A stretch of DNA of 64,000 bases from Impatiens glandulifera (GCF_907164915.1 NC_061866.1:43960320-44024319), one strand, 5' to 3'; numbered from the stretch's first letter, positions 22,907 to 34,984 are shown. A program made the numbers and translations. The notes: generated from the letters alone by a model not told the origin.

Positions 22907-24640
22907 ATAAAAGATTTATGGAGATAATATTTCGACATACAAGAATATTACTATCTCAAAGAAGGCAATTTTATGGAGAATTGTGACTGTTTAAATGATG
23001 CATAATAGTTTTCTTATTTGTTCTTGTGTGGATAATATCATTATTTCTTTTTAATTTTATGAACCATATTATTTTAAAGTTCTTATATTTTATTGTTTAA
23101 CAATGTCAACATGGAATGAAGTAACATTAAAAAAACTCTTTGTGGAAAGAAGTAACCATGTCAATGTGGAACCATGTTTCTTTTTATATGTTGTTTGCAA
23201 TTCTTGTCAAAATTATGTAAACTAATACTAATTTAAACTAGAACTAGAACTCACAAGTAGATAAGAATTTAAAAATCTAAATATATCTTTAATATCTACA
23301 AAACGATAATATTTATTATCGCTGTATTGATAATGTTACCCTATACGACGATGAATCTGGACAAGAATCAACAGAGTCTAGTGGTAGACCGAACCACCAC
23401 CTTTTGACACTTTTGTTGGTCCTAGATAGAATATTTTAAATATTACAAATTTGTCAATCAGTCTCACGTTTTCACTTAAGGATCAACCATAATTAATAAT
23501 GATAATACAATGTATAAGATGACTAAGTTGAAATTCTTGATAAAGTTTCTATTAAATTTGAGAGAAACATGAAATAAAAGATTGAACAAAATTATTAGTG
23601 CGTTGAATTATGATAGTTCATATTGTTGTCTTCGAACATTTTGTGACTTTTGAGTACCACATCAACTGTCATCACTTAGATTAGTTTGAATTTATATTTT
23701 CTAACAATTTGCAAAATTTAAAAGTTGAGAATTGATCAATTTTAACCTACAACCATTAATATTGGTTAATGAATAACCCACTTAATTTTTGGAATAAGCA
23801 AATAGAGTCTTTATTCCATAGGGAGTGAATTCACGCAAACGCTTCTATTTTTCATGCTAAATTTCCAAAATCATCACCTAATACGCATCTAAGAAGATCA
23901 CCAACTTTAAATCTCAGACGAAGAATAATTGGGTTATAACCATGTCAATTATATTGTCATAATTAATAAGGTTTCCTTACCGCCATCAATTTCAAAGACC
24001 ACACCAACTAGATCATACTTTCTTGAGTTTAAAAACCGCCAGTGGCCCAAAACATATCATTATGACATTAGATGTCAATATATATGTTACTATGTTATTA
24101 CTCTTGAAAAAGTTAGAATGAATCCATCTCACCACATGACAGTCTTTTCTGTCCAATTCATGAACTCCACTTAAATAAGAACAACATTTTGTTCAATTCC
24201 TTAGAGCTTCCAATACCAATGTCACATTATTCTTTTGTATATGAATGATAAAAAATAAAAGAGTAAAATATCACGTAAGAATAGATCTCAGTCCTATGCA
24301 TGCATGATTGAAGATTAATTGAGCTAATTGAAGATTATGAGAAAATGATTAAATCAAACAATCAATCCCTGGTTTTATTTTACTTGTATAACTCATATAT
24401 ATTAGTATAAATACCTAGGCAATGTAATAGTTCAACCTACAATAAAATTATAAAACTAAGTCTTTCTTCAACTCCCCCCTCACAATTAAATACTTCATTC
24501 TGGATTGTCAATATTTTCCAATTTGATTTCTCTAGACCATTTGCTTTTATTTCAGTAAATAAAGTCGCTGATCATGTCGTCCAGAAATCTCATCACCTCT
24601 ATTGAAAATAAAAAAAAGTTAACTCCGATAGTTATGAATG
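22907..24640. repeat. 3' flank of EXT-c, duplicate of 19213-20690
   Basis: Close copy of the flank after EXT-b, continuing into 24417-24640, which aligns with 16375-16565 upstream of EXT-b. No gene is seen. Confidence 0.65.
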
Positions 24641-25790
24641 TCTAGAAGAATAATGATAACGGATCTATATAAGAGAAAAAATTGTTAACACAACCTTCAA
24701 TCATATTCTTAATTTTAATTAACTTAATATCACAGAAATACAAAATAACTTGTGCAAGTCTTCAAATTATCTTTCACCATTTCTAATGGTTTTGAATAGA
24801 AAATAGTGAAACCTCGTCCTCACCCAATATCTTTGACTCATGGCACAAACATATCGTGCCTGCTTCAACGAATCATACTGCTATTGTCAATATTATTTGT
24901 TAGATATTTTCCAGTTTATAAAACATTATGGATTATAGAGTAAAAAGCTCATTGTAAAGATGCACTAAAAAATTATGAAAGTTAAAAAGGTTTTAGTCCT
25001 AGTTAAACAACTCTTTGCACCTCTAGATAAGGTTGTTTGGCATTATTGTCTAAAATTATGCAAACTAATACTAATTTAAACTAGAACTTTCAACTAGATA
25101 AGAATTAAAAAATTGAAAATATATTCATATTTACAAAATAAAATTTATTATCCCTGTCTAGATAACGCTATCTTATACGACGATGAATCTGGGCAAGAAT
25201 CAACGGAAAAATGTCCTTCCTTCGCCTCTAAAAGAGAGAAGGGTTAATATTTTATTAGTATGCATGACAATTAACCTCAAGTATTTACTTGTGGATCAAA
25301 AATAATTTATAATAATTAAGTTGAGATTCTTGATATATTTCTACTAAATTTGAGAGAAACATGCAATAAAAGCTTGAAAAAAGATAATAAATTCTTAGTG
25401 AGTTGAACTATGATTGTCAAAAAGAATCTATAACTAACATTCATATAATTAACTTAGGCCACATTCATATAATTAACTTAGGCCCGTAGTCTAAGATAAT
25501 ACATTACAATAAAAAGTTGTTTTTATCGAAGTGTGATAATGTGTGTCAGCAAAATTTATTAGTGACACATAATTAAACGTCATATTATCGATTAGCGATG
25601 TTGTTTTTATTATTTTTTAGCATTAAATTTAATTATTTGTAATGTACAAATAAATTAAATATTTATTGATTTAAATTTCAAATATAAAATTTTAACATTT
25701 TATTTTAATTTATAAATATAAATATATAAACTACTGAATTTTTCTAATCTAAATAAAACTGAAAAAAAATATGGGATTGATTAATTTTTT
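24641..25790 (+). pseudogene. Scar of a deleted extensin locus (distal promoter joined to 3' flank)
   Basis: 24641-25020 matches the distal promoter of EXT-c (20687-21060), including ACGGATCTATATAAGAG and GTTTTAGTCCTAGTTAAAC. At about 25022 the match stops and the sequence becomes an extensin 3' flank (TTGTTTGGCATTATTGTC...), aligning with 29390-29520 and 63000-63650. The proximal promoter, coding region, 3' UTR and intron that should lie between are missing. I infer a single deletion. Nothing here codes. Confidence 0.6.
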
Positions 25791-25792
25791 TT

Positions 25793-25897
25793 TATGTGTA
25801 CTTTTCCCCTCGTCCACCATCTTACATTTACAAGTCACCTCTTGCACCTTCATACGTTTACAAGTCACCGACTCCCCCGAGTCTCTTAAGACTTTAA
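25793..25897 (+). pseudogene. Orphan extensin 3' end, last 34 codons
   Basis: Begins mid-repeat at YVYFSPRPPS and continues YIYKSPLAPS, YVYKSPTPPS. The usual VY-stop is replaced by LLRL and a TAA three codons late, because the end (GTGTTTATTAA in other copies) has lost bases. SPPPP is degraded to SPRPP, SPLAP and SPTPP. There is no start, signal peptide or promoter; the preceding sequence is a 3' flank. It is a relic of a tenth copy of the EXT-d to EXT-g 3'-end type. Confidence 0.85.
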
Positions 25898-25915
25898 CAC
25901 AAATTTTCAATAAAT

Positions 25916-26004
25916 GTGAGTATATATAATTTTTATTTTAAGTTATTTATATATATTTAAAAAAATTAAGGTTTAAGTGATCTATATATTTTTTTTGTTT
26001 GCAG
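25916..26004 (+). other. 3' UTR intron sequence of the orphan extensin
   Basis: AATAAAT/GTGAGT and TTTGCAG are both preserved although the coding part is lost. Confidence 0.65.
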
Positions 26005-26340
26005 GTGAAAGTTTAATGGAGATAATATTTTCGACATGCAACAATATGTTTATCTCAAAGAAAGAAATTACGAGGAGAATAATGTCTGTTAAAGTGTTTC
26101 ATAATGATTTTCTTATTTATAGTTATGAACTCTTTAATTTATTGTTGGGTAATATTATTATTCATTTTTAATTTTATGAACAATATTATATTAAGTGTAA
26201 AAATGATGTAGCATGAAAATTATTCTTGTTTGTATTTAAAACAAATATATTATTTATGTTTTATAATGTTAATCTAACTAAATTATTTCTTAGTACAAAT
26301 ATGATGAAAAAGTTACAACATATTGAGAATCTTGTAATTA

Positions 26341-26680
26341 TAAATGTGGTCACCGCATCAAACAATCACTCATTTGGACGCATAAAAAGGATTTGCCAGG
26401 GGTATATTAGCCTGCCAACAAACTTATCGAAATTTAATTTAGCGTTGTTAATAAGGTTACGGCTTCAGAAGGTTTACCGAAACACAATCTATCTACGGTA
26501 AGATTTAATTATGCGACGGTAAAAGATTTACCTGCACATAATTTTGCGCTGGTAAAAATGTTTACCGACTCATAATTTTGGCCGGTAAAATCTTTACCGA
26601 CACATAATCCTTTGACGGTAAAAATATTTACTGACATATAATCTTGCACGTGTAGAGTTCAATATGCACCGATAAGTTTG
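26341..26680. mobile_element. CACTA-like block with ACCGACACATAAT motifs
   Basis: Same family as 15450-15727: GTCACCGCATCAAAC at the left, then several TTTACCGACACATAAT / GCCGGTAAAA motifs, ending TGCACCGATAAGTTTG. No coding capacity. Confidence 0.38.
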
Positions 26681-27540
26681 ATGTAATTTTGTCTTGTCAT
26701 TAGTTATTTGTTAATATTTACTATTTCTGTTTAAACATTATTATCGTCACACATTTAAATTTAAACTAATTTTTAACAAGGGATATACACACTTACAAAT
26801 AATTGATAATATAATAATATTTTCATCTTTCAATATTTGTGAGTTAAATGTTTTATACTATTTATAATATTTTAGTAAACATACTAAATGAAATTAATTT
26901 AAACATTATTTAGTGTAACGAATTTTAAGGTTTAAAAGAAACTAATTTTACTAAAATGTTTTGGCATTTCAATTTCTTTATTTATTTTCCATTTCTGATG
27001 CCTTATTTGAATTTTTTTTAAATTCAAAAAATAAGAAATGTTTTGAAATATTTTTCTAAATAAAAACAGAACAAAATATTTTAATTAGGACAAGTTTAGT
27101 TCATTTCTTCACATTAAATATTAATTATCTTGTTAATGTAATAAATGAATAAATATATAAAGATGTTTAAAATAAAAATAAATTAATAAAGTTGAAAATA
27201 ATATTCATATGTATCAATCATATTTATAAATTAAAAAAAATTGTATCTCGTCCAACTAAGTTTGTTGTAGCTAGAAATGTGTTCAAAATTATTATTGAAT
27301 CCGATTCAATCCCAACTCTAACTGCCTTATAATATAATAAATATATAATAATATTTTATTTTATATAATATAATTATATATTATATAAATTAACACTAAA
27401 AAAATGATTCATCACACTTTTGACATCAATCTCTGAATCTTCTGTTGTTTCCATGAATTATTTGTAACATTTTGTTTCGAATTATAAAGTGAAAAATTAA
27501 TTGTAAAGAAGCACAAAACATATTGAAAATTCTAAATCCT
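26681..27540. repeat. Upstream flank of EXT-d, duplicated before EXT-e
   Basis: Aligns with 32041-33200 but lacks about 300 bp present there (32505-32785). ACATT occurs at both ancestral ends of the gap. No gene. Confidence 0.6.
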
Positions 27541-27544
27541 TATT

Positions 27545-27799
27545 AAGTACTCTTTGCACCTCTGTTTTATGTTAATCTTAACAAAAAAAATTGTTTTTTT
27601 GGTCCAATTATCAATGTGTTTTGTTTGTTGGAATATCTATAATTATACATAGACCATTAGGATGACTTGTGTCCACGAAGTACACAAGCTCGTACAAGTT
27701 GGACAATGTGGGCACGTCTTAATTGTAAACTTTATATTTATATATATTAATATTAAGACACCAATTATCAAATTTTGATGTGGAAAGTCACTATATATA
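27545..27799 (+). promoter_or_regulatory. Promoter of EXT-d
   Basis: Variant of the shared block (TATCTATAATTATACATAGA, GACTTGTGTCCACGAAGTAC, GGGCACGTCTTA) and TATA box TATATATA at 27792-27799. Confidence 0.7.
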
Positions 27800-27841
27800 G
27801 GATGTAACCAGCCATTGGTAAGGCATCCCCTCCATCAAGCA

Positions 27842-28960
27842 ATGGCAACTCCTAGAGAACATAGTATTATTTTCACATTGACAATTTGTCTCATTGCTGT
27901 TACATTGGCAGCCGCAGATTATGGCGACAATCATTACTACCACAAGTCTCCTCGTCTTCATCATAAGTCGCCTTCGTCGTGGCTGCCTCCATATCATTAC
28001 AAATCTCCCCCACCGCCGACGTATATTTATAAATCTCCACCCCCACCTTCTTACGTTTATAAATCTCCATCTCCACCATTCTACATTTACAAGTCACCAC
28101 CTCCACCTGCATATGTGTACTCTTCCCCTCCTCCACCTCCTTATGTTTACAAGTCTCCTCCTCCACCTGCATATGTATATTCTTCCCCTCCTCCACCGTC
28201 TTACATTTACAAGTCACCTCCTCCACCATTTTATGTTTACAAGTCACCTCCTCCACCCGCATATGTGTACTCTTCTCCTCCTCCACGATCATACGTTTAC
28301 AAGTCTCCTCCTCCACCTTCTTACGTTTACAAGTCACCTCCTCCACCTGCATATGTGTACTCTTCCCCTCCTCCACCATCTTACGTTTATAAGTCACCTC
28401 CACCACCTGCATATGTATACTCTTCTCCTCCTCCACCATCTTATGTTTACAAGTCACCTCCTCCACCTGCATACGTGTACTCTTCCCCACCTCCACCATC
28501 TTACGTTTACAAGTCACCTCCTCCACCTTCATACGTTTATAAGTCTCCTCCTCCACCTTCATACGTTTATAAGTCCCCTCCTCCACCTGCATATGTGTAC
28601 TCTTCCCCTCCTCCACCATCTTATGTTTACAAGTCTCCTCCTCCACCTTCATATGTTTACAAGTCACCTCCTCCACCTGCATATGTTTACTCTTCCCCAC
28701 CACCACCATCTTACATTTACAAATCACCTCCTCCACCATCCTACGTTTATAAATCTCCTCCTCCACCTGCATATGTGTACTCTTCCCCACCTCCACCATC
28801 TTACATTTACAAGTCACCTCCTCCACCATCCTATGTTTACAAGTCTCCTCCTCCACCGTCATATGTTTACAAGTCACCTCCTCCACCTGCATATGTGTAC
28901 TCTCCCCCTCCTCCACCAACTTACATTTACAAGTCACCTCCTCCCCCGAGTGTTTATTAA
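27842..28960 (+). CDS. EXT-d: classical Tyr-rich extensin, 372 aa
   Basis: Shortest intact copy. The start MATPREHSIIFTLTICLIAV defines a second N-terminal subfamily shared only with EXT-e. Signal peptide to about residue 25 (LAAA/DYGDNHYYHK), then RLHHKSPSSWLPPYHYK, then alternating SPPPPSYVYK and SPPPPAYVYSS to SPPPPSVY. One FYIYK repeat and one SPPPRSYVYK repeat depart from consensus. It is a secreted wall cross-linking glycoprotein by family. The 3' flank carries a solo LTR about 790 bp after the stop, which could supply signals on the other strand, but no effect on this gene is shown. Confidence 0.95.
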   Translation: MATPREHSIIFTLTICLIAVTLAAADYGDNHYYHKSPRLHHKSPSSWLPPYHYKSPPPPTYIYKSPPPPSYVYKSPSPPFYIYKSPPPPAYVYSSPPPPPYVYKSPPPPAYVYSSPPPPSYIYKSPPPPFYVYKSPPPPAYVYSSPPPRSYVYKSPPPPSYVYKSPPPPAYVYSSPPPPSYVYKSPPPPAYVYSSPPPPSYVYKSPPPPAYVYSSPPPPSYVYKSPPPPSYVYKSPPPPSYVYKSPPPPAYVYSSPPPPSYVYKSPPPPSYVYKSPPPPAYVYSSPPPPSYIYKSPPPPSYVYKSPPPPAYVYSSPPPPSYIYKSPPPPSYVYKSPPPPSYVYKSPPPPAYVYSPPPPPTYIYKSPPPPSVY

Positions 28961-28986
28961 GACTTCAACACAAGTTTTTAATAAAT

Positions 28987-29075
28987 GTGAGTATATATAA
29001 TTTTTTATTTTAAGTTGTTTATATATTATTAAAAAAATAAGGTTTAAGTGATCTATATTGTTTTTTTGTTTGCAG
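28987..29075 (+). other. 3' UTR intron of EXT-d
   Basis: AATAAAT/GTGAGT donor and TTTGCAG acceptor, 89 bp. Confidence 0.75.
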
Positions 29076-29529
29076 GTTAAAGGTTAATGGAGATAATATT
29101 TCTATCTCAAAGAAAGAAATTATGAGGAGAATAATGACTGTTAAAGTGTTTCATAATGATTTTCTTATTTATAGATATGAACTCTTTAATTTATTGTTGG
29201 GTAATATTATTATTATTATTCATTTTTAATTTTATGAACCATATTATATTAAAGTTTTTATATTTTATTGGTTAACAATTTAAACATGGAATGAAGTGAC
29301 ATTAAAAAAAAATTAAATCTTAATATTCTTATTGTGGAGTGTGGAAAGAAGTAACCATGACAATGTGGAACACTATTCTTTTTTATATGTTGTTTGGCAT
29401 TATTGTCTAAAATTATGTAAACTAATACTAATTTAAACTAGAACTATCAAGTAGATAATAATTTAAAAAATGAAAAATATATTTATATCTACAAAAATAA
29501 TATTTATTATCTATGACTTGATAATGCTA

Positions 29530-29746
29530 ACCCTACACGATGATTTGGGTAATTTAGGTACCCTAATTCAATCCGAATTTAACACAAACTAAATTATTTT
29601 ATCCAAATTTATATTTTATGTTTGGGTCAGGTTTAGGATTTTGATCAACCCAAAATTTATAATTTAGGTTTGGGTTAGGGTTGAGATTTGAATCAACCCA
29701 AGAGAAGCTCACTCTTAAACGGGGCAAGAATCAACAGAGCCTCGTG
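29530..29746. repeat. TTGGGTT/AACCCAA-rich interspersed segment
   Basis: Repeated TTTGGGTTAGG, AACCCAAA and GATTTGGATCAACCC motifs. The same segment follows EXT-e (35578-35765), EXT-f (43080-43183, cut by the LINE) and EXT-g (55500-55690). It is not a telomere repeat because the unit is irregular. Confidence 0.6.
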
Positions 29747-29751
29747 GTAAG

Positions 29752-30776
29752 TGTCACAAGGGAAAGCAACGCAACACTTTTTTTCTTAATTTTTCGCCAT
29801 TGTGCAGCTTATTTCGCGCACCAAAACAATCAGCCAAACACAACACAATAATCAACAAATATGCAGGAAATCAACAAATATGCAGGAAAGTAGAAACACA
29901 CTGAATTACGGGCTATGCCCAACTTTATAATTTCATTCACTCACAAATAACAATTACAAAAGGCTATAAACTAACTTGGCTGCACACAAAATGACTCTCA
30001 CTAGTTGTGGATATTTTTCTATCCCAAAATCCAACTAAACGTTATTGTGCAGCTCAAGGATATTTATAGCCTTAAAGAGTAACAATTTGTATAGAAAAAT
30101 AACTGATTTTTCGGGAGGGGGAAATAACTGCTAAGCAGTTGCTGTAAAACGAGGGTCTTAACCGACCACTAACTCCATCCCCATGTTTTCTATCGGTCCT
30201 AGCTGCGCACCAAGTTTCTGGCCGTGGGTAGTGGGCTGTAATCGTCCACTATACCCACGTTTTCCCCCAGTCCAACTACTTCTGACTTTTTCCGACACAA
30301 CTGCCCATCTTGCGGACATTTCCAGTCCTCAACGCATCCTGCCGACATTTTCGAGTCCTCGGCCCATCATGCCAACATTTCCGGGTCCTCAGCCCATCAT
30401 GCCTACATTTTCGGTCCCCCATCTGGTCATCACCGGTCCTCTTCTAACCGTCACCCGTCAATCCGATTTTTCCGCTCTCCAAGCACGCACTCTCAATGCG
30501 CTGGTTGTTGTCACTCTTTTGTGCCTAGGTCGCACGCACACGACCGTACTTAGGCTCGGTCTTGGCACTCCACAATCCTTCCAAGACAAACGCATGCTAA
30601 CATTCTTTTCTCGGTCCTGATATTCCACATTCATGCCACGACAGAAGCATTGGGCACTTAGCACTCCGCATCTCTGGTGCCCATGCCGCGCGCCCGCGAC
30701 ACTCTTTTTAGGCACCTCTCGGTCCTGGCCATCCACAATTAAGCCAAGACCGAGGCCACCTTTTACGGTTGTAACA
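29752..30776 (-). mobile_element. Solo LTR of a retrotransposon, 1025 bp
   Basis: Ends are TGTCACAAGG and TTGTAACA (TG...CA). It is flanked by GTAAG (29747-29751) and GTTAG (30777-30781), a 5-bp target duplication with one change. The same site is empty after EXT-e and EXT-g (CGTGGTAAGACTGAAGC). Minus orientation is chosen because the reverse strand has GGCTATAAATATCC near 30056-30069, a TATA box followed by A/T-rich poly(A)-region-like sequence. No internal retroviral-type genes remain, so it arose by LTR-LTR recombination. GC content is well above the surroundings. Confidence 0.82.
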
Positions 30777-31740
30777 GTTAGACTGAAGCACCACCTTCTA
30801 ACACTTTTGCTGGTCCTCAACTTGCCTTAGAAAAAAATAAGGTAGAGTATTTGAAAAGTTTGTGTGACAATCAGTCTCAAGTTTTAACTTGAGGATCAAC
30901 AAGGATTAATAATGACAATACAATGTATAACATGATGGAGATTCTTGAAAAGTTTCTACTAAATTTGAGAGAAACATGAAATAAAAGTGCAAAAAAGAAA
31001 TACAAAATTCTTAGTGAGTTGAGTTATAATCTTAAAAATGAATCTATAACTAACATTCATATAAATATAGGCAATTTGTAAGAAGCTTATCATTAGCGTT
31101 CACCTTTAAAGACGGTATAAGATCCTTAAATGACATTTTTTTTTTATCATCATTAATTCCTAAGTAGAACAAAAAAAACATCGTCATTTTGATGCATAAT
31201 ACTTAATTTAGAAAGTTCAAATATTCTAGGCATTAAAGACAATATAGTCACTAATGATTTAGAAAATCCAAAATTGAAATTATAGGCATTATAGAGACTG
31301 CTCATTGTACCATCGTTGATGACTATTGGCTAAGGATGTTCAAGTATCCTACAAAGGATATAAAAATTATATAATTAACTGTATTTATGTTATTATATAC
31401 TATCATTTGCATTTATATTATAGTTTTTACCAATGAAAGTGACAACTTTTTCTCTGAAAATGTTACATTTGTATAAAATCATTTGAATTTAACAATTATT
31501 TAGTAAGTTTGATTAAATTCTATGATTTGTCTTACCATTTATTACATATGTGTAGATCCTGTTTATAAAATCATATGAAAACAATTTAAGTGTGTAAAAA
31601 TGATGTAGCATGACAATTATTCTTGTTTGTATTTAAAACAAATATATTATTTATATTTTATAATGTTAATCTAACTATATTATTTCTTAGTACAAATATG
31701 ATGAAAAAATTACAACATATTGAGAGTCTTGTAATTGTAA

Positions 31741-32040
31741 ATGTGGTCACCGCATCAAACAATCACTTATTTGGACGTTTAAAAAGGATTTGCCAGGGTA
31801 TATTAACCTGCCAACAAACTTATCGACATTTAACTAAGCGTCGTTAATAAGGTTACGGCTTCAGAAGGTTTACTAACACACAATCTATCCACGGTAAGAT
31901 TTAATTATGCGATGGTAAAAGATTTACCAGCACATAATTTTGCGCTGGTAAAAATGTTTACCGACACATAATTTTGGGCCGGTAAAATCTTTACCGACAC
32001 ATAATCTTGATTCGTGTAGAGTTCAAAATGCACCGATAAG
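31741..32040. mobile_element. CACTA-like block with ACCGACACATAAT motifs
   Basis: Copy of 26341-26680 in the EXT-d to EXT-e interval, with repeated TTACCGACACATAAT and GCCGGTAAAA motifs. Confidence 0.38.
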
Positions 32041-33200
32041 CTTGATTTAATTTTGTGTATTACATCTTGTCATTAGTTAATTGTTAGTATTTACTATTTC
32101 TGTTTAAACATTATTATGTTCACACATTTAAATTTAAACTAATTTTTAACTAATTTTTAACAAGGGATATACACTTACAAATAATTGATAATATTATAAT
32201 ATTTGCATCTTTCAATATTTGTGAGTTAAGTGTTTTATACTATTTATAATATTTTAGTAAACATACTAAATGAAATTATTTTAAACATAATTTAGTGTAA
32301 CGAATTTTAAGGTTTAAAAAGAAATTAATTTAACTAAAATGTTTTGACATTTCAATTTCTTTATTTATTTTCCATTTCTTATGCCTTATTTGATTTTTTT
32401 TATTAAATTCAAAAAATAAGAAATGTTTTGAAATATTTTTCTAAATAAAAACAGAAAAAATATTTTAATTAATTAATTAGGACAAGTTTAGTTCATTTCT
32501 TCACATTTCTAGTGTGTTTTTAACTTGTGCATAAAAAATCCAAAAAATATAAATTGTGATTATTTATCATCACAATAAATCATTTAATAAGTTTTAAAAA
32601 TAAAAATTATATGAAAAAAAAGATTACGTGCTAGTTTGACTGGTTTGCTAGATACACGTACATACAATTTATTGTGCATATAATAACTTATAATTTTACA
32701 TAATAAACATATTTTGCGGGAAAAAATGATTATTCTCCAATATTGTGTTGCTGCTGAAAAATCAGGTTAAAAAAAGACTTTTATTGAGTAACATTAAATA
32801 TTAATTATCTTGTTGATGTAATAAATGAATAAATATAAAAAGATGTTTAAAATAAAAATAAACTAATAATGTTAATAATAATATTCATATGTATGAATCA
32901 TATTTATAAATTAAAAAATATATCTTATCTCGTCCAACTGTGTTTGTTGTAGCTAAAAATGTGTTCAAAATTATTATTGAATCCGATTCAATCCCAACTC
33001 GAACGACCTTATAATATATTAAATATATAATAATATTTTATTTTATATTATATAATATAATTATATATTATATATATTAACACTACAAAATGATTGATCA
33101 CAATTTTGACATCAATCTCTGAATCTTCTATTGTTTCCATGAATTATTTGTAACATTTTGTTTTGGATTAAAAAGTGAAAAACTAATTGTAAAGATGAGT
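32041..33200. repeat. Upstream flank of EXT-e, duplicated
   Basis: Aligns with 26681-27540 and in its first part with 37650-38520. No gene. Confidence 0.6.
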
Positions 33201-33204
33201 CCTT

Positions 33205-33463
33205 ATTAAGTACTCTTTGCACCTCTGTTTTATGTTAATCTTAACAAAAAAATTGTTTTTTTGGTCCAATTATCAATGTGTTTTGTTTGTTGAAATATCT
33301 ATAATTATACGTAGACCATTAGGATGACTTGTGTCCACGAAGTACACAAGCTCGTACAAGTTGGACAATGTGGGCACGTCTTAATTGTAAACTTTATATT
33401 TATATATATTAATATTAAGACACAAATTATCAAATTTTGATGTGGAAAGTCACTATATATATA
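33205..33463 (+). promoter_or_regulatory. Promoter of EXT-e
   Basis: Almost identical to the EXT-d promoter, with a slightly longer TATA stretch at 33454-33463. Confidence 0.7.
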
Positions 33464-33505
33464 GGATGTAACCAGCCATTGGTAAGGCATCACCTCCATC
33501 AAGCA

Positions 33506-34984
33506 ATGGCAACTCCTAGAGAACCAAGTATTCTTTTCACATTGACAATTTGTCTCATTGCTGCTACATTGGCAGCCGCAGATTACGGCGACAATCATTA
33601 CTACCACAAGTCTCCTCGTCACCATCATAAGCCGCCTTCGTCGTGGCTGCCTCCATATCATTACAAGTCTCCTCCTCCACCATCTTACATTTACAAGTCA
33701 CCTCCTCCACCATCCTACGTTTACAAGTCTCCTCCTCCACCGTCATACGTTTACAAGTCACCTCCTCCACATGCATATGTGTACTCTTCCCCTCCTCCAC
33801 CTCCTTATGTTTACAAGTCTCCTCCTCCACCTGCATATGTATATTCTTCCCCTCCTCCACCATCTTACATTTACAAGTCACCTCCTCCACCATCTTACGT
33901 TTACAAGTCACCTCCTCCACCTGCATACGTGTACTCTTCCCCACCTCCACCATCGTACATTTACAAGTCACCTCCTCCACCTTCATACGTTTATAAGTCA
34001 CCTCCTCCACCTGCATATGTGTACTCTTCCCCTCCTCCACCATCTTATGTTTACAAGTCACCTCCTCCACCTTCATATGTTTACAAGTCACCTCCTCCAC
34101 CTGCATATGTGTACTCTTCCCCTCCTCCACCCTCTTACGTTTATAAGTCACCTCCTCCACCTGCATATGTGTACTCTTCCCCACCTCCACCATCTTACAT
34201 TTACAAGTCACCTCCTCCACCATCCTACGTATACAAGTCTCCTCCTCCACCGTCATACATTTACAAGTCACCTCCTCCACCTGCATATGTGTACTCTTCC
34301 CCTCCTCCACCATCTTACGTTTACAAGTCACCTCCTCCACCTGCATACGTTTACAAGTCACCTCCTCCACCATCTTATGTTTACAAGTCACCTCCTCCAC
34401 CTTCATATGTTTACAAGTCACCTCCTCCACCTGCATATGTGTACTCTTCCCCTCCTCCACCATCTTACGTTTATAAGTCACCTCCACCATCTGCATATGT
34501 ATACTCTTCTCCTCCTCCACCATCTTACGTTTACAAGTCACCTCCTCCACCTGCATACGTGTACTCTTCCCCACCTCCACCATCTTACGTTTACAAGTCA
34601 CCTCCTCCACCTTCATACGTTTATAAGTCACCTCCTCCACCTGCATATGTGTACTCTTCCCCTCCTCCACCATCTTATGTTTACAAGTCACCTCCTCCAC
34701 CTGCATATGTGTACTCTTCCCCTCCTCCACCTTCTTACGTTTATAAGTCACCTCCTCCACCTACATATGTGTACTCTTCCCCACCTCCACCATCTTACAT
34801 TTACAAGTCACCTCCTCCACCATCCTACGTATACAAGTCTCCTCCTCCACCGTCATACGTTTACAAGTCACCTCCTCCACCTGCATATGTGTACTCTTCC
34901 CCTCCTCCACCATCTTACATTTACAAGTCACCTCCTCCACCTTCATACGTTTACAAGTCACCTCCTCCCCCAAGTGTTTATTAA
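33506..34984 (+). CDS. EXT-e: classical Tyr-rich extensin, 492 aa
   Basis: Sister of EXT-d by N-terminus (MATPREPSILFTLTICLIAA) and flanks; the unit repeats at 5664 bp. Signal peptide to about residue 25, linker RHHHKPPSSWLPPYHYK, then SPPPPSYVYK, SPPPPSYIYK and SPPPPAYVYSS repeats to SPPPPSVY. It contains near-identical internal blocks: about 34141-34320 recurs at 34741-34920, including the rare ACGTATACAAG codon variant. A block with the rare CATCGTAC variant (from about 33926) is also present in EXT-g (from about 53701), showing exchange between the two genes. Intact frame. Confidence 0.95.
   Translation: MATPREPSILFTLTICLIAATLAAADYGDNHYYHKSPRHHHKPPSSWLPPYHYKSPPPPSYIYKSPPPPSYVYKSPPPPSYVYKSPPPHAYVYSSPPPPPYVYKSPPPPAYVYSSPPPPSYIYKSPPPPSYVYKSPPPPAYVYSSPPPPSYIYKSPPPPSYVYKSPPPPAYVYSSPPPPSYVYKSPPPPSYVYKSPPPPAYVYSSPPPPSYVYKSPPPPAYVYSSPPPPSYIYKSPPPPSYVYKSPPPPSYIYKSPPPPAYVYSSPPPPSYVYKSPPPPAYVYKSPPPPSYVYKSPPPPSYVYKSPPPPAYVYSSPPPPSYVYKSPPPSAYVYSSPPPPSYVYKSPPPPAYVYSSPPPPSYVYKSPPPPSYVYKSPPPPAYVYSSPPPPSYVYKSPPPPAYVYSSPPPPSYVYKSPPPPTYVYSSPPPPSYIYKSPPPPSYVYKSPPPPSYVYKSPPPPAYVYSSPPPPSYIYKSPPPPSYVYKSPPPPSVY

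Noticed and set aside
29530..29746. Interstitial telomere-like repeats (TTTGGGTTAGGG)
   Set aside because: The motif is irregular, mixed with unrelated bases, and recurs as a dispersed segment after several extensins. It is not an array of TTTAGGG.
30183..30830. ORFs of 65 to 145 codons in the GC-richer part near 30.2-30.8 kb
   Set aside because: They lie inside the solo LTR, overlap on both strands and show no domain.
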